The notes under the pieces were generated by a model. That model was not told the DNA's origin. It saw nothing but the letters and a program-made list of their open reading frames with translations, and made no database searches. The translations under genes were made by a program, and so were the position numbers. A stretch of 6,485 bases of DNA, from assembly GCA_007130355.1 (NCBI GenBank), contig SLSQ01000055.1, positions 1 to 6,485 of the forward strand, in the 5' to 3' direction. Shown one piece after another: positions 1 through 6,485 of this stretch (positions within the stretch are counted from its first letter, which is position 1; each line of letters begins with the position of its first letter). The DNA is from Trueperaceae bacterium (GTDB lineage Bacteria > Deinococcota > Deinococci > Deinococcales > Trueperaceae).

Positions 1-443
1 CCCTCGACGCCTACGCGGTGCGCGCGACGCTCGAGGGGATGGCGGCGCGCCTCGCCGCCGAGCGCGCCGACGCGGCGGGACGCCGCTCGTTGCGCGAGCT
101 GCTCGAGCGGGTCGAGGCGTCGGCGGCGGCCGGCTCGGCCGCCCAGGTCGACGCCGACCTCGCCTTCCACCGCCGGGTCGCCGAACTGTCCGGCAACGAC
201 GCGCTGATCCGCGCGCTCGACGGGCTCGAGGGCCAGATCGTGCCGCTCAAGGTGCACACCCGCGACCAGAACGCCAGCCGCGTCACCCGCGACCAGCACC
301 GCGAGATCGCCGACGCGATCGTCGTGGGCGACGCGGACGACGCCGAACGCGCGATGCGCGCGCACGTCGCCTGGTTCCAGGCGCTGCTGGCCGACCGGTT
401 CACGGAGGCCGCGACCGAACGCACCGCGGAGCCCGCGACGTGA
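1..443 (+). CDS. GntR-family (FadR subfamily) transcriptional regulator, FCD ligand-binding domain, 5'-truncated by the window edge
   Basis: This is the C-terminal 146 residues of a regulator; the first complete codon is at position 3. The fragment is almost entirely an FCD effector domain: it opens with the family's typical first helix (VRATLEGMAARLAA). It then shows the FCD metal/ligand residues in order: Asp52 and His56 in DLAFH, His99 in QHREI and His121 in AHVAW (fragment numbering). The SGND segment after the first pair is also typical. The N-terminal winged-helix DNA-binding domain would lie upstream and is not visible. Such proteins bind small carboxylates, often with a divalent metal, and usually repress nearby catabolic genes. 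The stop overlaps the start of the proline dehydrogenase gene by 4 bp, so the two are probably cotranscribed and translationally coupled. A role in controlling proline catabolism is inference. Family call is firm; ligand unknown. Confidence 0.88.
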   Translation, partial: LDAYAVRATLEGMAARLAAERADAAGRRSLRELLERVEASAAAGSAAQVDADLAFHRRVAELSGNDALIRALDGLEGQIVPLKVHTRDQNASRVTRDQHREIADAIVVGDADDAERAMRAHVAWFQALLADRFTEAATERTAEPAT

Positions 444-1360
444 GCCGCTACCGTGACCTGGTCCTCGCCGTCGCCCGCTACGGACCGATCGAACGGTTCG
501 CCCGTCGGCGCGGCCTGCGCCTCGGCGCCGGCCGGTTCGTGGCCGGCGAGGGCCTCGACGACGCCGTCCGCGTCGCCCGCGACCTGCAACGCGCGGGGCG
601 CTACCCGATCCTCGACCGTCTCGGCGAGTTCGTCGCCGACGAGGAGGCCGCCGACCGCGCCGAAGCGGACGTGACCGCCACGATCCGCGCCTACGCCGAG
701 CTGCCCGCGCCGCGAAGGATGTCGGTGAAGCCGACCCAGATCGGGCTGGGCCTCGACCCGGAACGGGCCACCGAGCGCGCCCGGCGGATCGCGGTCGCGG
801 CGGCCGCCGCGGGGGTCGAGGTGTGCCTCGACATGGAGGACCACCCGCACGTCGACGCGACCCTCGACCTGCTCGAGACCCTGCACGACGAGGGGCACCA
901 CCACCTCTCGACGGTGCTGCAGAGCTACCTGCGGCGCACCCCCGACGACCTGGAGCGGCTGCTCGCCCGCGATCCGGTCCCGGAGCTGCGGCTGGTCAAG
1001 GGCGCCTACGCCGAACCGGCCTCGGTCGCGCTGCAGACCGCCCGCGAGGTCCGCGAAGCGTTCATGCGGCAGACCGAGACCCTGCTCGCGGGCGGCGGGA
1101 TCGTGCACGTCGCCACCCACGATCCCGGCCTGATCGCGCACGCCCGCGCACGCCGCGACGCGCTGGGCGTGCCCCGCGCACGCTGCGACCTGCAGCTGCT
1201 GTACGGCGTGAAGCCCAAGTTGCAGGAGCGGCTGGCGCGGGAGGGCGAGACGGTCGGCGTCTACCTGCCGTTCGGGTCCGACTGGTACGGCTACGTTACG
1301 CGGCGCCTGGCGGAACGCCCGGCGAACCTGGCGTTCGTGGTGCGCGGCCTGTTCGGCTGA
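440..1360 (+). CDS. Proline dehydrogenase, monofunctional FAD-dependent (PRODH; PutB/FadM-type)
   Basis: It oxidises L-proline to delta-1-pyrroline-5-carboxylate, passing electrons through FAD to the membrane quinone pool; this is the first step of proline catabolism. The 306-residue length is about that of Thermus-type PRODH and far shorter than fused PutA. Family motifs appear in TIM-barrel order: VKPTQ (Lys97), CLDMED (Asp131), VLQSYLRR (161-166), LVKGAY (185-190), ATHD (225-228), QLLYG (252-256), and the C-terminal substrate helix RRLAERPANL with Arg288, Arg289 and Glu292, which in homologues bind the proline carboxylate. Small departures are Ser162 where QAY is usual, Lys258 where Arg is common after the YG, and a His-His-His run at 153-155. 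The GTG start at 440 overlaps the regulator stop as GTGA; GGAG at 428-431 is a usable ribosome site. No P5C dehydrogenase is in the window. Family is certain. Confidence 0.96.
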   Translation: MSRYRDLVLAVARYGPIERFARRRGLRLGAGRFVAGEGLDDAVRVARDLQRAGRYPILDRLGEFVADEEAADRAEADVTATIRAYAELPAPRRMSVKPTQIGLGLDPERATERARRIAVAAAAAGVEVCLDMEDHPHVDATLDLLETLHDEGHHHLSTVLQSYLRRTPDDLERLLARDPVPELRLVKGAYAEPASVALQTAREVREAFMRQTETLLAGGGIVHVATHDPGLIAHARARRDALGVPRARCDLQLLYGVKPKLQERLAREGETVGVYLPFGSDWYGYVTRRLAERPANLAFVVRGLFG

Positions 1361-1377
1361 GGAGATCCGCGACCGAC

Positions 1378-1409
1378 CGCCGCCCGCGACTCCGGTCCCG
1401 CGGGCGGCG
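1378..1409 (+). terminator. GC-rich hairpin after proline dehydrogenase, possible terminator
   Basis: Perfect 11-bp inverted repeat: CGCCGCCCGCG at 1378-1388 and its complement at 1399-1409, with a 10-nt loop. It starts 17 bp after the proline dehydrogenase stop, where a terminator is expected. There is no T-run afterwards (TCCCTGTATCC follows), so it is not a classical intrinsic terminator. It also abuts a -10-like element and covers or adjoins where a -35 would sit, so an operator or attenuating role is possible. Confidence 0.45.
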
Positions 1410-1413
1410 TCCC

Positions 1414-1426
1414 TGTATCCTGGGCC
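1414..1426 (+). promoter_or_regulatory. Candidate -10 region for the BCCT/binding-protein operon
   Basis: TATCCT at 1416-1421 resembles a -10 box (TA at the start, T at the end). It lies in the only sizeable gap before the transporter gene. No good -35 is seen 16-19 bp upstream, where the hairpin sits. The block matches the one before hemA at 10 of 13 positions (shared TATC, T, GG, CC), which is the main reason for calling it. If used, transcription would begin near 1428 and leave a leader of about 110 nt. No ATG, GTG or TTG lies in that leader, so there is no upstream peptide. Confidence 0.4.
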
Positions 1427-1458
1427 CGTCGTCGCACCGAAGCGAACGCCGCGCGCCG

Positions 1459-1470
1459 GCCCCCGGGGGC
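1459..1470. repeat. 12-bp perfect palindrome in the BCCT leader
   Basis: GCCCCCGGGGGC reads the same on both strands. It is flanked by CGCGCG at 1450-1455 and 1476-1481, so the wider 1450-1481 stretch could form a longer imperfect hairpin. In DNA this biased, short GC palindromes arise by chance, so function is uncertain. Confidence 0.4.
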
Positions 1471-1496
1471 GCCTGCGCGCGTCGCGAACGTCTCGC

Positions 1497-1511
1497 ATCC
1501 CGGCCCGGGAT
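1497..1511. repeat. 15-bp near-perfect palindrome upstream of the BCCT ribosome binding site
   Basis: ATCCCGG, a central C, then CCGGGAT: 7-bp arms around one base. It ends 14 bp before the AGGAGG at 1526-1531 and 26 bp before the start codon. It could be an operator for a dimeric regulator or a leader hairpin that affects translation. Only the symmetry is seen; no regulator family is recognised from it. Confidence 0.45.
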
Positions 1512-1525
1512 CCCCGTCAGGGCGC

Positions 1526-1531
1526 AGGAGG
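1526..1531 (+). promoter_or_regulatory. Strong ribosome binding site of the BCCT transporter gene
   Basis: AGGAGG followed by a 6-nt spacer to the GTG at 1538. This fixes the GTG as the start rather than an internal ATG. It contrasts with hemA, which has no such site. Confidence 0.85.
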
Positions 1532-1537
1532 ACCGAC

Positions 1538-3244
<1,707 letters not shown>

Positions 3245-3262
3245 CGCCGCGCGCGCGAAGAT

Positions 3263-3267
3263 GGAGG
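3263..3267 (+). promoter_or_regulatory. Ribosome binding site that decides the start of the binding-protein gene
   Basis: GGAGG with a 5-nt spacer to the GTG at 3273. An ATG at 3261 is in the same frame but overlaps this site and has only a weak GAAG before it. The GTG is therefore preferred and the protein begins MPTLDRP. Confidence 0.75.
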
Positions 3268-3272
3268 CTCCC

Positions 3273-4223
3273 GTGCCCACCCTCGACCGACCGACCGACC
3301 GCCGCAGCCGGCCCCGCCGCTCCAGCGGCCCCGGCCGCACCGTCCGCGCCGCCCTCGTCGCCGCGCTCCTGGCCCTGACCGCCGCCACCGGCGCCCAGGA
3401 GCCGCTCCGCATCGCCCACGCCGACTGGTCCTCCTCGCGCGCCAGCGCCTGGGTGGTCGCCGAAGCGCTGCGGGCCGAGGGAACCCCCGTCCAGCTGATC
3501 GAAGCGACGATCGACGAAGCGTGGGCCGCCGTCGCCGACGGAGAGGCGGACGTCCTCCTCTCCGCCTGGTTGCCCTCCACCCACGCCCCCTACCTCGACG
3601 CCTACGGCGACCGCCTGACCGACCTGGGCCCGAACCTCGAGGGGACCCGCACCGGCCTGGCCGTGCCCGACGTCGGCGGCGGCCGTCAGGTCGGGGCGGG
3701 CGGCCAGCGCGGCGTGGGCGCGTCCGACCTGGCCTCGATCGAGGACCTGCACGGCCGCGCCGACGCCCTCGGACGGGTGATCGTGGGGATCGAGCCGGAG
3801 GCGGGCGTGATGCGGCAGGCCCGAGAGGCGCTCGACGCCTACGGCCTGACCGAGTGGGAGCTGCTCGCCACCGGCAGCGAGGAGGAGATGCTGCGGCGCC
3901 TCTCCGACGCGGTCCGCGCCGGCACGCCGATCGTGATCACCGGTTGGGTCCCGCTCTGGGCGAACGCCCGCTGGAACCTGCGGATCCTGGACGACCCCCT
4001 CGGCGCGTTCGGCGGGACGGAAGCGATCCACACCCTGGTCCGTCCCGGGCTCGACCAGGAGCTGCCCGAGGTGGCCGCCTTCTTGGGGCGCTTCTCGTGG
4101 ACGCCGTCCGACATGGAACGGGTCATGATCTGGATGCAGGACGACGCCACGCTGCCCGGCGCCGCCGCGCGGCGTTGGCTGCAGGGGAACGCCGAGCGGG
4201 TGGACGGCTGGTTCGGCCGCTGA
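3273..4223 (+). CDS. Glycine betaine/proline-type substrate-binding protein (OpuAC/ProX family), periplasmic, without a visible ABC partner
   Basis: 316 residues from the GTG start. An Arg-rich n-region (to about 25) and a hydrophobic stretch (26-39, AALVAALLALTA) form a Sec signal peptide, probably cut near residue 41. There is no lipobox Cys, so a soluble periplasmic protein is expected. The rest is an OpuAC domain: HADWSS near 49-54, ADVLLSAWLPSTH (92-104), GIEPEAGVM (172-180), ITGWVPLWA (222-230), EAIHTLVRPGL (250-260), FSWTPSDME (274-282). Trp99, Trp225 and Trp276 align by eye with the three cage tryptophans of Bacillus OpuAC, so binding of a quaternary amine is likely. A Gly-rich stretch at about 135-150 is extra relative to my memory of OpuAC. 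The gene follows the BCCT gene by 28 bp and presumably shares its transcript. ABC ATPase and permease genes are absent on both sides. It may serve a transporter encoded elsewhere, act in sensing, or assist the BCCT carrier. Confidence 0.92.
   Translation: MPTLDRPTDRRSRPRRSSGPGRTVRAALVAALLALTAATGAQEPLRIAHADWSSSRASAWVVAEALRAEGTPVQLIEATIDEAWAAVADGEADVLLSAWLPSTHAPYLDAYGDRLTDLGPNLEGTRTGLAVPDVGGGRQVGAGGQRGVGASDLASIEDLHGRADALGRVIVGIEPEAGVMRQAREALDAYGLTEWELLATGSEEEMLRRLSDAVRAGTPIVITGWVPLWANARWNLRILDDPLGAFGGTEAIHTLVRPGLDQELPEVAAFLGRFSWTPSDMERVMIWMQDDATLPGAAARRWLQGNAERVDGWFGR
3285..3300 (+). repeat. Four perfect GACC tetranucleotide copies at the 5' end of the binding-protein gene
   Basis: GACC repeated four times in a row, encoding part of LDRPTDRR just before the signal peptide. 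A gain or loss of one unit would shift the frame. Four copies is low for true phase variation and the motif suits local GC bias, so this is a note rather than a functional claim. Confidence 0.5.
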
Positions 4224-4237
4224 GCCTCCGCCGCCCG

Positions 4238-4252
4238 CGCGCCGCCGGCGCG
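4238..4252 (+). terminator. Short GC hairpin after the binding-protein gene, possible terminator
   Basis: CGCGCCG (4238-4244) and its complement (4246-4252) around a single C. As RNA the loop would open to about 3 nt, leaving a 6-bp stem. It lies 15 bp after the stop codon. There is no T-tract, so efficiency is doubtful. Its last bases overlap the first CGTGACA repeat. Confidence 0.35.
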
Positions 4253-4268
4253 TGACAGATTCGTGACA
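4251..4268 (+). repeat. Direct repeat CGTGACA x2 upstream of hemA (operator or -35 candidates)
   Basis: CGTGACA occurs at 4251-4257 and again at 4262-4268, start to start 11 bp, about one helical turn. GTGACA is one base from the TTGACA -35 consensus. The nearer copy is 20 bp from the -10-like TATCGT, longer than the usual 16-18. One copy may be a suboptimal -35, or the pair may bind a regulator of heme synthesis. Binding is not shown. Confidence 0.45.
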
Positions 4269-4286
4269 CATGTTCCGGGGGCCCCG

Positions 4287-4299
4287 TCTATCGTGGTCC
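4287..4299 (+). promoter_or_regulatory. Candidate -10 element of a leaderless hemA promoter
   Basis: TATCGT at 4289-4294 fits the loose TANNNT form of -10 boxes. The hemA GTG begins 9 bp after it, so transcription would start at or within about 3 nt of the start codon. No purine-rich ribosome site lies before the GTG (the nearest bases are GGTCCTTCG). The surrounding 13 bases match the block before the BCCT gene at 10 positions. Confidence 0.55.
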
Positions 4300-4303
4300 T
4301 TCG

Positions 4304-5482
4304 GTGGAACGACTGGCGCTGGTCGGCGTGTCGCACCGTCGCGGCGGAGCGGACGCGCTGACCGACTGGCACGAACGGTACTCGGATCCGGACGCCCTCG
4401 CGGCGGCCGGCCTTCCGCGTGCCGTGGTCCTCGCGACCTGCAACCGTTGGGAGGCGGTCGTGCACCTGCCGGAGGGCGTCGGTCCGGACGAGGCCCGCCG
4501 CCGCCTGGCGCGCGGCGCGCCCGGAGCGAGGCCGACCGTGTGGCTGGGCGACGGCGCCCTCGAGCGGATCGTGCGGATCGCCGCCGGGCTCGACAGCGTC
4601 AACCCGGGCGAGGACCAGATCATGCGCCAGGTGCGGCAGGCGTACCTCGCCGCCCGCGAGGCGGGCCGCACCGACGCCACCCTGGCCTTCGCCTTCGAGC
4701 GCGGCCTGCGCGCCGCCAAACGGATCCGCCGCGAGGTGGCGCTGGCGCCGGTCCGGACCAGCCTCTTCGCCCTCGCCCGCCCCGAGCTCGAGCGCGCCCT
4801 CCCCGCCGGCTCCGAGGTCCTGGTGCTCGGCGCCGGCGAGATGGGCGAACTGGCCGCCCGCTCCGTGCGCGACGTCGGCATGCGGGTCGTGATCGCGAAC
4901 CGCACCGAGGCGCGCGCCCGGGAGGTGGCCGAACGGCTGGGCGTCCGGTGGTCCGCCCTCGACGCGATCATGGACGACCCGCCCGCGGTCCGAGCGATCG
5001 TCTGCGCCACGCCGGTGCGCGGCCTGGTCGGACGCGAGCTGCTCGCCCGCAGCGGCGCGACGCACGTGGTCGACCTCGGCGTCCCCCGCAACGTCGATCC
5101 CGAGGCGGCCCGCGCCGTGGGCACCCGCCTGCTCGACGTGGACGCGCTGCGCAGCGCCGGCCAGGCGCGGCGCGAGGAGCTGCGCGACGCCCTCGCCCAC
5201 GCCGAACGGCTGGTGCTCGAGGAGCTCGACGCCGCGCTCGACGAGTGGAACGAACGCCGCCTGGGCCCCGCCATCCGGGCGCTGCGCGACCGGACCTTCG
5301 CGACCCTGAGCGAGACGCTGCCCGAGGAGCAGGCCCGCCGCCTGGTCGGACGGCTGGTGCACGACCGGATCAAGGGCCTGCGCGCGCTGGCCCGCGAGCA
5401 CGGGGTCGAGGTCGCCCGCACCTACCTGAGCGAGACCGGCCTGAGCGAGACCGCCCTGGCCGAACCGAGAGGACCCGCATGA
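4304..5482 (+). CDS. hemA: Glutamyl-tRNA reductase, first step of C5-pathway tetrapyrrole synthesis
   Basis: It reduces glutamyl-tRNA(Glu) with NADPH to glutamate-1-semialdehyde. At 392 residues it is slightly short for the family. The GTG start gives MERLALVGVSHR, matching the usual N-terminus, so it is well supported despite lacking a ribosome site. Catalytic Cys46 sits in ATCNRWE. GLDS...GEDQI (95-106) and KRIRRE (139-144) mark the catalytic domain. GAGEMGELAARS (176-187) and ANRTEARAREVAE (198-210) form the NADPH domain, and DLGVPRNVDP (257-266) is the usual DIAVPRD-type motif. A long helical dimerisation region runs from about 290. Departures: the Thr of CNRTE is Trp49, the His usual before the GLDS block (E. 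coli His99 by eye) is Arg88, and the TAPV motif near residue 14 is missing. The stop overlaps hemC as ATGA. Function is still likely given motifs and context. Confidence 0.94.
   Translation: MERLALVGVSHRRGGADALTDWHERYSDPDALAAAGLPRAVVLATCNRWEAVVHLPEGVGPDEARRRLARGAPGARPTVWLGDGALERIVRIAAGLDSVNPGEDQIMRQVRQAYLAAREAGRTDATLAFAFERGLRAAKRIRREVALAPVRTSLFALARPELERALPAGSEVLVLGAGEMGELAARSVRDVGMRVVIANRTEARAREVAERLGVRWSALDAIMDDPPAVRAIVCATPVRGLVGRELLARSGATHVVDLGVPRNVDPEAARAVGTRLLDVDALRSAGQARREELRDALAHAERLVLEELDAALDEWNERRLGPAIRALRDRTFATLSETLPEEQARRLVGRLVHDRIKGLRALAREHGVEVARTYLSETGLSETALAEPRGPA
5426..5455 (+). repeat. Tandem 15-bp repeat near the hemA 3' end
   Basis: CTGAGCGAGACCGGC is followed directly by CTGAGCGAGACCGCC (14 of 15 identical), encoding LSETG-LSETA at residues 375-384. 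A related LSET also occurs at residues 335-338. It is in frame and beyond the recognisable catalytic and NADPH domains, so it is probably a small tail expansion. Confidence 0.6.
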
Positions 5483-6471
5483 GCTTCGCCCACCGACTCG
5501 GCGCCGCCGGCCCGCCCCCCGCACCGCCCGCCGACCGCCCGACCACGCTGCGCATCGCCACGCGCGGGAGCGACCTGGCGCTGTGGCAGGCACGCCGCGT
5601 GGCCGCCCGCCTGGCACGGATCGGGATCGAAGCGGAGCTGGTCGAGATCACCACCAAGGGGGACGTCGACGGGCGCCCGTTCGCCCAGCTCGGCGGTGCC
5701 GGATTCTTCGTCAAGAGCGTGCAGGAGGCGGTCCTCGACGGCCGGGCCGACCTGGCGGTGCACTCGTACAAGGACCTGCCGAGCGCCGAGGCCGAGGGGC
5801 TCGAGATCGCTGCCGCCGGCGACCGGGCGGACCCGCGCGACGTGCTCCTGGTGCGGCCGGAGGCGTACGATCCCGACCCGGGCCTCGAAGCGAGCGACGA
5901 CGGACCGGCCCTCCTGCCGGTCCGCGCAGGCGCGACGGTCGGCACCAGCGCCGTGCGACGCAAGGACCAGATCGTGCACCGGCGGCCGGACCTGACGGTG
6001 GCGGAGCTGCGCGGCAACGTCCCCACCCGCGTCGCCAAGCTGCGTGAAGGGGCGTACGACGCGATCGTGGTGGCCGCCGCCGGACTGCAGCGCCTCGGCC
6101 TCGACCCCGACGGGGTCCACGCCGTGCCCCTCGACCCCGACCGGTTCCTGCCGGCGCCGGCGCAGGGCGCCCTGGCGATCGAGATCCGCCGTGGCGACGC
6201 CCCCGTCGCGTCGGTGGCCAGCGAGCTGCACGACGCCGCGGCGCACCCGGTCCTCGCCGCCGAGCGGGGACTGATGGCGGCGATCCACGGCGGCTGCCAG
6301 CTTTCGCTCGGGGCGCACGCGCGCCGCGACGCGGACGGCGCCCTCGCGCTGCGCGCCTGGTACCGGGGCCGCGTCGTGACCGTCCGCCATTCGCGCGCCG
6401 AGGAGCTCTCCTTGCTGGCCTACGACGCGCTCGGCCGGCCCGACCCGCGCGCGCCGGAGGCGGCGCCGTGA
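5479..6471 (+). CDS. hemC: Porphobilinogen deaminase (hydroxymethylbilane synthase)
   Basis: It joins four porphobilinogens into hydroxymethylbilane on a covalently bound dipyrromethane cofactor, in the cytoplasm. The 330-residue protein is a little longer than the usual 310 or so. Key motifs are LRIATRGSDLALWQA (24-38, Arg29), HSYKDLPS (95-102, Lys98 and catalytic Asp99, E. coli Asp84), GTSAVRRKDQ (155-164, Arg160/161), LRGNVPTR (177-184), PAPAQGALAIE (225-235) and GGCQLSLG (271-278), where Cys273 anchors the cofactor (E. coli Cys242). Extra material is a Pro/Ala-rich N-terminus of about 22 residues and a loop at about 129-149 before GTSAVRR. The ATG at 5479 overlaps the hemA stop (ATGA), with AGAGGA at 5468-5473 as ribosome site. 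The frame is open far upstream, but that part is a shadow of hemA. It is translationally coupled to hemA and to the next gene. Confidence 0.97.
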   Translation: MSFAHRLGAAGPPPAPPADRPTTLRIATRGSDLALWQARRVAARLARIGIEAELVEITTKGDVDGRPFAQLGGAGFFVKSVQEAVLDGRADLAVHSYKDLPSAEAEGLEIAAAGDRADPRDVLLVRPEAYDPDPGLEASDDGPALLPVRAGATVGTSAVRRKDQIVHRRPDLTVAELRGNVPTRVAKLREGAYDAIVVAAAGLQRLGLDPDGVHAVPLDPDRFLPAPAQGALAIEIRRGDAPVASVASELHDAAAHPVLAAERGLMAAIHGGCQLSLGAHARRDADGALALRAWYRGRVVTVRHSRAEELSLLAYDALGRPDPRAPEAAP

Positions 6472-6485
6472 GCGCCCTCCCGAAG
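6468..6485 (+). CDS. Start of a downstream gene, possibly uroporphyrinogen-III synthase, cut by the window edge
   Basis: A GTG at 6468 overlaps the hemC stop as GTGA. It has GGAGG at 6456-6460 and a 7-nt spacer, the same coupled arrangement seen between the earlier genes. Only MSALPK is visible, so the product cannot be read. hemD commonly follows hemC in hemACD-type operons, hence the suggestion. Confidence 0.55.

Noticed and set aside
1361..1537. A known riboswitch or small RNA gene in the BCCT leader
   Set aside because: Palindromes are present, but I recognise no conserved core of any riboswitch class and cannot run a covariance search.
3261..3272. ATG at 3261 as start of the binding-protein gene
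   Set aside because: It overlaps the GGAGG that serves the GTG at 3273 and has no good ribosome site of its own; the four extra residues add nothing recognisable.
4270..5478. Upstream extension of the hemC frame, which stays open over all of hemA
   Set aside because: The extension is Arg/Pro/Gly-rich shadow of hemA. The ATG at 5479 with a ribosome site and stop overlap is the natural start.

Overview
The window is very GC-rich, with third codon positions almost all G or C, and all its genes lie on the plus strand. It reads as ordinary bacterial chromosome: I see no mobile element, CRISPR array, tRNA or rRNA. A Deinococcota member, perhaps Trueperaceae-like, is a reasonable guess. It rests on the short monofunctional proline dehydrogenase of Thermus/Deinococcus type, an apparently leaderless hemA promoter, and a substrate-binding protein exported without a lipoprotein cysteine. 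A high-GC actinobacterium is the main alternative, because hemA-hemC order and short proline dehydrogenases also occur there. Taxonomy is inference, not proof.

Layout. (1) 1-1360: the end of a GntR/FCD-type regulator, then a proline dehydrogenase whose GTG start overlaps the regulator's stop by 4 bp. (2) 1361-1537: a 177-bp gap with a strong GC hairpin just after the proline dehydrogenase, a candidate -10 element, and a predicted leader of about 110 nt with two palindromes and a strong Shine-Dalgarno. (3) 1538-4223: a BCCT-family sodium/betaine-type transporter, then, 28 bp later, an OpuAC/ProX-type glycine-betaine-binding protein. No ABC ATPase or permease accompanies it here. (4) 4224-4303: an 80-bp gap with a hairpin, a CGTGACA direct repeat and a -10-like element very close to the next start codon. 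(5) 4304-6485: hemA (glutamyl-tRNA reductase) and hemC (porphobilinogen deaminase), overlapping by ATGA, then the first six codons of another gene overlapping hemC by GTGA, possibly hemD.

Together, the first half suggests a compatible-solute module: proline breakdown beside uptake or sensing of betaine-like osmolytes. The second half is a tetrapyrrole operon that makes glutamate-1-semialdehyde from glutamyl-tRNA and hydroxymethylbilane from porphobilinogen.

The points most worth a second look are the pairing of a BCCT secondary transporter with an orphan ABC-type binding protein, the leaderless-looking hemA start, a shared TATCNTGGNCC element in both intergenic gaps, and a HemA that departs from its family at several usually conserved positions. 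I did not find a clearly new multi-gene system.
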